Below, piece by piece: positions 7,664 to 14,471 of a stretch of 57,885 nt of DNA. A program made the translations under genes and the position numbers. The DNA is taken from assembly GCA_020725025.1 (NCBI GenBank), contig DYFV01000028.1, forward strand, positions 1 through 57,885, written 5' to 3'. The notes beneath the pieces are model-generated. The model had not been told where the DNA came from and searched no databases. It saw only the letters and a list, made by a program, of their open reading frames with translations. Each line of letters opens with the position of its first letter. Position 1 is the first letter of the stretch. The DNA is from Azoarcus sp. Lineage in GTDB: Bacteria; Pseudomonadota; Gammaproteobacteria; Burkholderiales; Rhodocyclaceae.

Positions 7664-8540
7664 CGGCGACCTCGATCTGCGTGTCGGAGGACGTACCGCC
7701 GGCGTAGTGGCCGCCCAGGCTCGGGATCAGCTCCCACAGGAGCGCATGCATCGTGTCGTACGCCCTGCCGGCGTCCATCCAGTGCACGGGGAGCTGGGCC
7801 GTCGCCGCGTTCTTGTAGGCCACGGCATGGGGAACGACGGTATCCAGGACGCTCACCCGGCATTTCAGCTTGCGGTATTCCTCGCGGATCGCCTTGGCGA
7901 TCTCGCGCGCGTCCCGGGTGTTCTCCTGGCGGTAGATCATCGCGTGCATGGGTGGCACCGAGAAGCCGAAGGCGCTCGCGGTTTCGACCCGGTCCAGCAG
8001 CTTCTGCGTGCCGTCGAGGAATTCGCGCGCAGACAGCACGTCGGGCGAGACAGGCGAGAGCAGGACATCCGCGGCCAGGACGGCGGCATCCTGGAGATGG
8101 CCGACCGCGCCCTGCGTGTCGATGAGCGCCACGTCGTAGTTCTCCGCGAGCAACGGACTGCGCAGCGCCAGCTTGATGCGCAGCGCGCTGTCCATGCGCG
8201 GCGCCAGCCAATCCTGCAAGGTGCCTTCCGGCGCGTCGGAGACCACCAGGTCGAGGCAACCGTTGGGATTCAGCCGCGGCTGGCCTCGCGGGACGATCGG
8301 CGCCAGGGCGAGATCGATCGTGGATATGCAGTCGTCGGTGAGCGCGCCCTGCTTGATCATTTGCGTGAGCCCGTGCGGCGCCGTTCTCCCGATCGGGAAA
8401 TAGCGGCTGAGGCTGGGTTGCACGTCCGCGTCGATCAACAACACACGCATTCCCAGGTCCGCGAGAAGCGCACCGAGGTTCGCGTTCAGGGTGGTCTTGC
8501 CGACACCGCCCTTGGTCGAGACGACGCTATAGACGATCAT
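7653..8540 (-). CDS. parA: ParA/Soj-like partition ATPase
   Basis: The 295-residue product has the deviant Walker A motif KGGVGKTT at residues 10-17, LLIDADVQPSLSRYF (Walker A', about 37-51) and VALIDTQGAVG (Walker B), all standard for ParA-type ATPases. In related ICEs this gene is called soj and is needed to keep the excised circle. ATG 8540 was chosen because GGAGGG lies upstream and the Walker motif then falls at the usual distance from the N-terminus. It is the first gene of the parA-parB-DUF2857-HTH-PFL_4669 operon, and its promoter is annotated at 8689-8717. Confidence 0.93.
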   Translation of the reverse strand: MIVYSVVSTKGGVGKTTLNANLGALLADLGMRVLLIDADVQPSLSRYFPIGRTAPHGLTQMIKQGALTDDCISTIDLALAPIVPRGQPRLNPNGCLDLVVSDAPEGTLQDWLAPRMDSALRIKLALRSPLLAENYDVALIDTQGAVGHLQDAAVLAADVLLSPVSPDVLSAREFLDGTQKLLDRVETASAFGFSVPPMHAMIYRQENTRDAREIAKAIREEYRKLKCRVSVLDTVVPHAVAYKNAATAQLPVHWMDAGRAYDTMHALLWELIPSLGGHYAGGTSSDTQIEVADDV

Positions 8541-8688
8541 GGAACCCTCCGTTTCTAACAGCAGAAGCGGCGGCCAGTCGCAAAGGGACGGAAAGCAAGG
8601 GATAAGCAGAATTGCCGATGACATGAAGCACCGGCATCAGCTCGTACTGCGACGAGCTGTGTCCCACCTGGAATGCCTGTCAGAACTC

Positions 8689-8717
8689 AGAATTGGTCAT
8701 GACCTGACGTTTGTCAA
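8689..8717 (-). promoter_or_regulatory. parA operon promoter with palindromic operator
   Basis: On the minus strand a perfect -35 box TTGACA (8712-8717) is followed by a 17-base spacer and a weak -10 AATTCT (8689-8694, 3 of 6 consensus positions). The spacer contains the perfect palindrome GGTCATGACC (8695-8704), a likely operator. It lies about 150 bases upstream of parA. Confidence 0.55.
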
Positions 8718-8752
8718 GGCGCCAGGCATGACATCTTTGTAACGCGATCGGT

Positions 8753-10918
8753 TCAGGTTTCCTGGCCCGGCTCGGTCGAGTCGCTCGCGCGCGGCGAAGC
8801 TTTCTCGTGAAACGGCACGAGGTTGGGATTGGGCGGCGGGACCGGATTGACCCAACGCTCCGGATGCTTGATCACGACCGCAGCCAGCTTGCCGACCGGC
8901 TTTCCGCCCCGCCCGAGGACCGAGTAGTGATGCACGTTGGCGTTACCCGGCCCCACCAGGTGCCAGCGGGCCTTGATGACCTGCCGCTGGATCCCCGTTC
9001 CGAGCTTGGCTGCGGGCGTTGCGCCCGACTCGCTGCCGCCGCCGTCGTCGCCGTAGCGCGATGCGAACTCACGGAACGTTCTCGGCGAGACGAGGGCCAT
9101 CCCCTCCTCGACGAAATGTACGGGAGCACCGGCCTCGTTGTAGGCAATGGACCCGTCGGCGAGGCCCTGCTGCAGCCACGCCATGAAGCGGAGCGCGGCG
9201 TCGCTGGGTGCTCGCCCTGCGGCGCCCGTGTCGTCGTCCGGCGAAGGCGGCGGTGGCACATGGACATACGGCGTGACGGGGCGATCGGTCCTCGCGCGCG
9301 GCGGACACCGAGGCACAACGGGCGAGCTCCCCAACGGAATGGCGGCGGCGACCGCGCCGGCGGAATCGTCGTCGGTGAGGTAGTCGTCCTCGGCGTCGGC
9401 ATTCCCCGGGGCTTCATGGTCCGGCCTTGTTGCAGCCTTCGCCGGTTGCGCCGGGCCCGCATCCGATCGCTTCGAGGCCGCATGGGCCGGTCTGGGCGGA
9501 GGCACGTCCGGCTTCTTGCGCGTCGTCGGTGAAGGCCGGCACATCGCCTCGCCGCCGCCCCCCTCGCCTTCCGCGGACACGCTCGACGGTTCGGTGTGCC
9601 CCCGCACATGGCGCGATGGCTGGACGACGAGCTCTCCGTCGAACGCGGGCGGATAGTCTCGCGGGTCGTCGAAGAGCTTGTCCAAGGGGAACTTGAGCAT
9701 CGCGAACGCGTGGGCGTAGCCCGTTCCACGCACCTCGACGTACCAGATCGCCTGGCCCGTATCCGGGTTGCGCTCGAGCAGGCCATAGTCCTGCCAGGCG
9801 TCGAAAAGCCGGTCATTCTTGCTCGGGCCGGGGATCTGGGCGGAGTCGTCGGGATCGCTGCGGGCGATCTCCTCGCGCGCTGCGTCGGCCAGACGCTTTG
9901 CGACGAACCAGATGGCACCTCCTGCCACCCAGCCTGCGGCACCATCCCGATTCAGTGGCAATCCGCCCTGGCGCAGGAGGCGGCGCACCGCCTCCATCAG
10001 GCGCTCGACCAGCGGTACTGCCGTTGCGGCAGCGAACCGGTTGCGCGGCCCCTGCTGCAGGTTGCTCGCAGCCGAGCGCTGGTCGGCCCGACGCACGATC
10101 TCGGTCAGCACGCCGCTCGCATCCTCACCGGACAACATCCCCTCCAGCGCTCTCATCACCGAGGGTTCGCGCGCGACAAAGGCCAGGGCGGTAGCGGGCA
10201 CGATGCGCGGTGCAAGCACCAGCGCCATGCGACGGTGCGCGCCGTAGTCGCGCTCGCCTCTCGGGGCAAAGCGCACCTGGTATTCGACCGCACCGGCGGT
10301 CAGCAGGTCGCCCGCCACCGGCAGCCACGGGCGCGGTGGACCGTCGGAACGGTCCGCGAGCTCGACCCGCAGATCGGTCGCCAGCTTGCCGATGTCGTGC
10401 AGCAGCGCGGCGAGGATGACGGCGTAGGTCCAGTGATCGCGCTGCGCGTCGATCGCGTCCGCGGCACCACCGCGGGGGAGCAGGTAACCATTGCGGATGG
10501 CGATCGCGGCGTGCATCACCTCGATGGTGTGTGCGGCAAGCCCGCCGACATGGGCATGGTGATGGGCTTCGCTGGCCGGCAGGAGCTGGACGTAGCGCAG
10601 GTACTGCTCGATCGCCGGTGCGATGTCCCGCTCCCAGGCGGCCTTGCTCAACTTGGACTCGCGGTGGATCTGTTGCAGCGTGCCGGCGAGGTGACACACC
10701 CGGACCAGCGCCGGGGCATCGAGGACCTTCAGCCAGCCGCGACGATTGGCAGCGAGTTCGCGGGCATCGACCGGTTTCTCGACTGGGGCAGTCGTCTCGC
10801 CGGCCGGACCCATCGCGCGCGGTCGTACACCGCGCCGGATGGTGGGCCAAGCAAGCCCGACGGCGAGTGCTCCCGCAGCCAGAAAGCAGCCAACGGCCAA
10901 TGCCGCCAGCACGTTCAA
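8753..10918 (-). CDS. traI: MobH-type relaxase (TraI_2 family, TIGR03760-like)
   Basis: From a TTG that overlaps the stop of the preceding gene (TTGA), the protein is 721 residues; a GTG at 10912 is nearly equivalent. A membrane segment lies at residues 3-24. The TraI_2 domain has HHHAHVGG at 119-126 and an HD pair at 174-175 (LLHDIGKLA), the histidine/aspartate signature of MobH relaxases. After a proline-rich linker, the C-terminal TraI_2_C domain spans about residues 590-700. The enzyme would nick oriT and pilot the strand to the coupling protein. An N-terminal membrane anchor is not a textbook feature of this family. Confidence 0.88.
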   Translation of the reverse strand: MNVLAALAVGCFLAAGALAVGLAWPTIRRGVRPRAMGPAGETTAPVEKPVDARELAANRRGWLKVLDAPALVRVCHLAGTLQQIHRESKLSKAAWERDIAPAIEQYLRYVQLLPASEAHHHAHVGGLAAHTIEVMHAAIAIRNGYLLPRGGAADAIDAQRDHWTYAVILAALLHDIGKLATDLRVELADRSDGPPRPWLPVAGDLLTAGAVEYQVRFAPRGERDYGAHRRMALVLAPRIVPATALAFVAREPSVMRALEGMLSGEDASGVLTEIVRRADQRSAASNLQQGPRNRFAAATAVPLVERLMEAVRRLLRQGGLPLNRDGAAGWVAGGAIWFVAKRLADAAREEIARSDPDDSAQIPGPSKNDRLFDAWQDYGLLERNPDTGQAIWYVEVRGTGYAHAFAMLKFPLDKLFDDPRDYPPAFDGELVVQPSRHVRGHTEPSSVSAEGEGGGGEAMCRPSPTTRKKPDVPPPRPAHAASKRSDAGPAQPAKAATRPDHEAPGNADAEDDYLTDDDSAGAVAAAIPLGSSPVVPRCPPRARTDRPVTPYVHVPPPPSPDDDTGAAGRAPSDAALRFMAWLQQGLADGSIAYNEAGAPVHFVEEGMALVSPRTFREFASRYGDDGGGSESGATPAAKLGTGIQRQVIKARWHLVGPGNANVHHYSVLGRGGKPVGKLAAVVIKHPERWVNPVPPPNPNLVPFHEKASPRASDSTEPGQET

Positions 10919-11382
10919 TCCCGGAGGGATCGGGGTTGTGCCGCACAGAACTGCTCGTGGAGCCAGCTCTGCAGCACGTCCTGACGCGGATGAGGGCCTT
11001 CGGCCTCCCAGACTTCGACGGTGACGCCTCCGCAGAAGGTGGTGAAGCTCTCGGCCAACGGCTCCCATCGCTTGCCGTCACTGCGTCGGGCTCGGAAGCG
11101 ACAGAAGGGCAGCGCGGACAGGTCGGCCGCCAGTCGCCCGGGGTCGGCGGGCTTCAGCGTCTCGGCATGGCGGGCGAGCAGGTTTCGTACGGAAAGGATC
11201 GGATCGTCCTCGAGGTAGAGGTAGGCCTCCAGGCCGTCGTACCGGGCGAGCCAGCGCAACAGGACGTTGCGCCAGCCCGGATCGTACAACCCTTCGAGAA
11301 AGTGCCCGATCGCCACCACCGCCCGGGTGCGGGCTTCTTCCTGATGCGGCGGGATCGGCGGCGGCATGTCCTTCATCGGCAT
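10915..11382 (-). CDS. Hypothetical protein upstream of relaxase
   Basis: This 155-residue protein has no signal or membrane segment. It starts with a short proline tract, then mixed helix/strand sequence rich in Trp, Leu and Arg (GWRNVLLRWLARYDGLEAYLYLEDDP, LPFCRFRARRSDGKRWEPLAESF, VTVEVWEAEGPHPRQD). ATG 11382 has GGAG five bases upstream and lies closest to the folded part. It is fused translationally to the relaxase by the TTGA overlap, which suggests a relaxosome accessory or processing factor. No family is recognised. Confidence 0.65.
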   Translation of the reverse strand: MPMKDMPPPIPPHQEEARTRAVVAIGHFLEGLYDPGWRNVLLRWLARYDGLEAYLYLEDDPILSVRNLLARHAETLKPADPGRLAADLSALPFCRFRARRSDGKRWEPLAESFTTFCGGVTVEVWEAEGPHPRQDVLQSWLHEQFCAAQPRSLRD

Positions 11383-11988
11383 CGCTCCAGCGCAGGCTTC
11401 TGTTCTTGTTCTACGCCCCGAGGTGAACGCTGGTCGCGTCACCTGCATGGCCAAGCTCCTGGTCGTTCCGCTCCCGTTCGCCGCTGGCGCGGGCCCGGCG
11501 GCACGGATCGCTCCACTCGCAGCTTGCGCCATTTTCCCCTTTCCGTCCGCCGAAAAGCCCTACCCGATTCCACGACTTTCCGCTTGGCCTGTCAGGCACG
11601 GCGTGCTACTGCCCTTTACGGCAGCCGCCACGAGCTGCCGCCCGTAAGCCCGTAGGCCTTTGCCGCAAGGCACCCCTTGCCCGTCAATCCTTCGCCCAGC
11701 CCGGGCTGCTGGGGGCTGGGCGCCCTTTCGGATTGGGCCCGTACCCGGTAGCGAAGGCTCGCCCACGGGCCGTTCCCTTGCCCTCCCTTCCCTTGCGCCC
11801 CGCCCGTACCACACAGACATGCCATTTGCAAGCATAAAACCGGAAAACGTTCTTCGATTTCCCGACTGCACGACGCAGGCGTCTTCGCCAGACTGAACGC
11901 CGTGACTGGCCGCTGACCGCAGCCCCATCCCCTACCGGCCACCGGTTTTCCCGGTCGGGGATGGCTTTTCAACCGACGGAGCACCGCC
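11383..11988. other. Candidate oriT and divergent regulatory region
   Basis: A 606-base gap between the minus-strand relaxase operon and the plus-strand transfer operon, with no convincing ORF. It holds a CTGCC/GGCAG hairpin (11609-11624), a perfect 9-bp inverted repeat CGCCCAGCC/GGCTGGGCG with a 12-base loop (11693-11701/11714-11722), pyrimidine-rich plus-strand tracts (11770-11810) and a hairpin just before the first tra gene. Origins of transfer usually lie beside the relaxase gene. The nick site itself cannot be recognised from sequence here. Confidence 0.45.
11921..11969 (+). terminator. Leader hairpin before the transfer operon
   Basis: AGCC..ATCCCC (11921-11932, with two extra C) can pair with GGGGATGGCT (11957-11966), with ACCGG/CCGGT pairing inside it, and the 3' arm runs into TTTT. 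It lies 20 bases upstream of the PilL-N start, so it could be an attenuator or terminator for leader RNA, or part of oriT. Confidence 0.4.
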
Positions 11989-12504
11989 ATGCATCGTATG
12001 GTCGCCCTTGCTCTCCTACTGGCCTTCCACTCCGCGGGAGCGGACACGGCCGCCGGCGAACAGCGCCTCGCCCGATACACGACGACGCCCGTCACGCCCG
12101 ATCCCGAGGCGGCGAATCCGCTCGCCGTCGTGGCCACCGTGCGCTTCCCGCGCGAGCGCGTGCGCACCGTGGGCGAGGCCGTCGACTACCTGCTCCTTCG
12201 CACCGGATTTCGGCTCGACTCCACGGACTCAGCCGCACACGAGCTCCTGTCACACCCCCTGCCCGAAGCGCACCGCGAGCTGGGCCCCTACCGTGCGCAG
12301 GCGATTCTCGAGCTGCTCGTGGGCCTGCCCTACCAGGTGATCACCTCTCACGTGCAGCGCACGGTCGCGATCGGCCTGCGCACGAGTACCCCGACCGCGA
12401 CGCCGGATGAACCGCGCCCCGAGCCGGCCTTGGCACCCGTCGAGGCCGCATCGTCGGGCAACGGGGGCATCCTTCCCGTCTTCGCCTCGGAGGTCGGTCC
12501 ATGA
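11989..12504 (+). CDS. PilL N-terminal domain protein (TIGR03748-like)
   Basis: A 171-residue secreted protein with a signal peptide (cleavage likely after SAGA, about residue 18). The stretch ARYTTTPVTPDPEAANPLAVVATVRFP, the TVGEAVDYLLLRTGFRL core and LGPYRAQAILELLVGLPYQV match the conjugative PilL region protein that opens the transfer block of ICEclc/PFGI-1-type elements. It resembles the periplasmic secretin-adaptor fold (an N0-like domain), hence a likely role in the envelope part of the pilus or secretion channel. First gene of the plus-strand operon; it overlaps the next gene by four bases (ATGA). Confidence 0.82.
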   Translation: MHRMVALALLLAFHSAGADTAAGEQRLARYTTTPVTPDPEAANPLAVVATVRFPRERVRTVGEAVDYLLLRTGFRLDSTDSAAHELLSHPLPEAHRELGPYRAQAILELLVGLPYQVITSHVQRTVAIGLRTSTPTATPDEPRPEPALAPVEAASSGNGGILPVFASEVGP

Positions 12505-13187
12505 GCACCTCCCAGGCCACGCCGGCGCGAGAGCCCACATCGCAGGCCCTCCCCCCCGAATCCGACGACACGACGGCCCGTCGTCGCCACACGATTCGTC
12601 TGCTCATCGTCGCGTTCGTCGTCGCCGGCGTCGTTCTATCAGCGCTACATCTGCTCCGGCCGGATACCCCGGCCGAAGAGGCCTTGCCCCAATCCCCGTC
12701 GGCGGTCACGCAGGGCGATGCGCCCGCCCCGATGCCCCTGCCGGAGCCGCGACCGGCAGCTGACGTCCAGGCGGCTGCCCGTCTCGACGTGCTCGAGGAG
12801 CGCACCGCAGCGCTGGCCGAGCGGGTGGACGGGCTGAGCGCGACGCTGGCGGAGCTCACGACCACCCTTGGGGCCTTGTCCGACACCACCGCGCAGCTGC
12901 GCGCGGAGCTCGACGCTCGAGCCCGGCCCCCGCGCCCTGCAGTTCGCCCTGCCGCGCCCGCCAGGCCGGCTGCGTCCGCCAAACGCAAGCTGCCGGCCAT
13001 CGTCTCGGTGGATACGTGGGGCGATCGGGCGTCCGTCGCCATCCAGAATGCGGACGGCAAGCTCGCGTTCTATCGCGAGGGAGACACGGTGGGACTCGCC
13101 CGTATCCAGCGCATCGATCCGCAGGCCCGGCAGGTCCACTTGCGCCTGCCCGACGGTACGACCACCACGGTCGCAGTTCACGACTGA
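12501..13187 (+). CDS. Bitopic membrane protein with coiled coil and PilP-like C-terminus
   Basis: A 228-residue protein: a cytoplasmic N-terminus of about 30 residues, one membrane helix (about 31-51, IRLLIVAFVVAGVVLSALHLL), a Pro/Ala linker, a heptad coiled coil (about 88-137) and a C-terminal beta domain (about 165-228) with IVSVDTWGDRASVAIQN and LARIQRIDPQARQVHLRLPDG. The last part resembles the small beta domain of PilP-like pilus assembly proteins. It takes the place after PilL-N that other ICEs give to pilus-region genes. Name and exact role are unknown; a periplasm-spanning scaffold is the best inference. Confidence 0.65.
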   Translation: MSTSQATPAREPTSQALPPESDDTTARRRHTIRLLIVAFVVAGVVLSALHLLRPDTPAEEALPQSPSAVTQGDAPAPMPLPEPRPAADVQAAARLDVLEERTAALAERVDGLSATLAELTTTLGALSDTTAQLRAELDARARPPRPAVRPAAPARPAASAKRKLPAIVSVDTWGDRASVAIQNADGKLAFYREGDTVGLARIQRIDPQARQVHLRLPDGTTTTVAVHD

Positions 13188-13199
13188 AGCGGGCCCGCC

Positions 13200-13700
13200 G
13201 TGCGCACACATCTTCTTCCCCTCGCGCTGCTGGTGACCCTCGCCGACGTTGGTGCGGTGGACACGCACGTGACCGAAGTGGTCACGACCGGTCGCAGTGC
13301 CACGAGCAAGGCCACTGTGGCAACACCCAAGACCGAGCTCGACCAGGCCGACGTGCTCGAAGCGCGCTATTGGGGCATCTCCGTGGCCGAACTCCACCGG
13401 GCACGGATCCTCATGCGCGGGCCGCGCGGCGCCTTCAGCGATCCGCGCATCAGCCCCGTCGAGGTGCTCGGCGTCCATGCCCGCTCCGAGGCGGAACGCG
13501 CGCATTACGCCGAGCTCTTCGCCCGCCTGCTGCACGACGACGCCGAACGCGTCCTCGCCTGGCAGCGGGCCGGAACCGAGGCCATGCGGCGCCTGTACCC
13601 CAACGACAAGGTCGTGGATTTCGCGGCGACGCGCCCCCTCACCACCAAGACCAAGGCGCTGCCCAACTGGTTGTTCACGCCGGGAGGCGGCGCCGAATGA
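13200..13700 (+). CDS. Integrating conjugative element protein, TIGR03759 (PFL_4693) type
   Basis: A 166-residue periplasmic protein starting with GTG and a signal peptide ending near ADVGA. The middle (VLEARYWGISVAELHRARILMRGPRGAFSDPRISPVEVLGVHARSEAERAHYAE) is the conserved core of the TIGR03759 family, always found next to the transglycosylase and TraD genes in this type of ICE. Its biochemical role is unknown; it is probably part of the periplasmic secretion channel. It overlaps the next gene as ATGA. The ribosome site is weak, but the GTG is the only start that retains the signal peptide. Confidence 0.82.
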   Translation: MRTHLLPLALLVTLADVGAVDTHVTEVVTTGRSATSKATVATPKTELDQADVLEARYWGISVAELHRARILMRGPRGAFSDPRISPVEVLGVHARSEAERAHYAELFARLLHDDAERVLAWQRAGTEAMRRLYPNDKVVDFAATRPLTTKTKALPNWLFTPGGGAE

Positions 13701-14281
13701 ACCCCTGCACGCCGCTCCGTCGCGAATTCCTGGCCAAGGCCGCGTCCGCCATCGTCCTGCTCGCCGCGCCGGCCGTGGCGCAAGCAGGTAACAAGGCGGG
13801 CCGGATGCGGCGGACCTATCCGCCGATCCCGCCGGCCTATCGGCAGGTCGCGCAGACGCTGGGGCTGCCGGCGACGATCCTCTATGGCGTGGCGATCCAG
13901 GAGTCGGTCATGGCATGGCGGAGCGTGGCGCCGCCCTGGCCGTGGACGCTCAACGTGCGTGCCGAGCCGCGTCGCTACACCACCTACAACGAGGCGGTCG
14001 CCGATCTCCGGCGCGTGCTCGCCCAGGGTGTGCGCAACGTCGATTGCGGCGCCATGCAGGTCAACTGGCACTACCACGCCGAGAAGCTGCGCTCGCCGGC
14101 GCTGGCCCTCGATCCGTGGCACAACCTAACGGTCGCGGGCTCGATCCTGCGCGAACGCCGCGCCACCACGGCGAACTGGTTCGAAGCTGTTGGCGCCTAT
14201 CACCACCCGACCGACCGGCGCCGGGCCGAGCGCTACGCCCGCTCGGTGTTCGCCCACATCGCGAGGATCGAACATGCGTGA
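13697..14281 (+). CDS. Lytic transglycosylase (SLT domain) with Tat-like signal
   Basis: A 194-residue protein. The N-terminus LRREFLAKAASAIVLLAAPAVAQA has the twin-arginine pattern RRxFLxK, a hydrophobic core and an AQA cleavage site. The mature part has ILYGVAIQESVMAW, in which the Glu is the catalytic acid of SLT-type transglycosylases, then NVDCGAMQVNW and FEAVGAYHHP, the usual substrate-groove motifs. It would open the peptidoglycan locally so that the secretion channel can assemble, as VirB1 does. It is coupled by ATGA to the gene before and by an eight-base overlap to the small ORF after. Tat export would be unusual for a VirB1-like enzyme. Confidence 0.85.
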   Translation: MNPCTPLRREFLAKAASAIVLLAAPAVAQAGNKAGRMRRTYPPIPPAYRQVAQTLGLPATILYGVAIQESVMAWRSVAPPWPWTLNVRAEPRRYTTYNEAVADLRRVLAQGVRNVDCGAMQVNWHYHAEKLRSPALALDPWHNLTVAGSILRERRATTANWFEAVGAYHHPTDRRRAERYARSVFAHIARIEHA

Positions 14282-14471
14282 CCCGGCCCTCCGCGTGACC
14301 GGTCCATTCCCGGCGGCCGTTTCCCTCACCGCATTCGCGGTGGGTCTCCTCCGCGTCTCCCGCGGCTCCTCCCCCGCCGAAATGGCGGTTTCCGCACAAC
14401 CATGGACCCTCTCCCCCGAGGCCCCTGCCCCGGCCATGGTTGTGCCCTTCTTTCCTGGGAGCGAGCCATGA
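14274..14471 (+). CDS. Small hypothetical membrane or secreted protein
   Basis: A 65-residue ORF fitted exactly between the transglycosylase (8-base overlap) and TraD (ATGA overlap). It has one hydrophobic stretch near residues 11-26 (FPAAVSLTAFAVGLLR) and a proline-rich tail. Complete lack of spacing on both sides argues that it is translated. I do not recognise a family, and it may be a poorly conserved linker gene that keeps translational coupling to traD. Confidence 0.5.
   Translation: MRDPALRVTGPFPAAVSLTAFAVGLLRVSRGSSPAEMAVSAQPWTLSPEAPAPAMVVPFFPGSEP

Noticed and set aside
11616..12167. Minus-strand ORF (183 residues) in the candidate oriT region
   Set aside because: Arginine/glycine/serine-rich, crosses into the PilL-N gene in antisense, no ribosome site; the region is better explained as non-coding.
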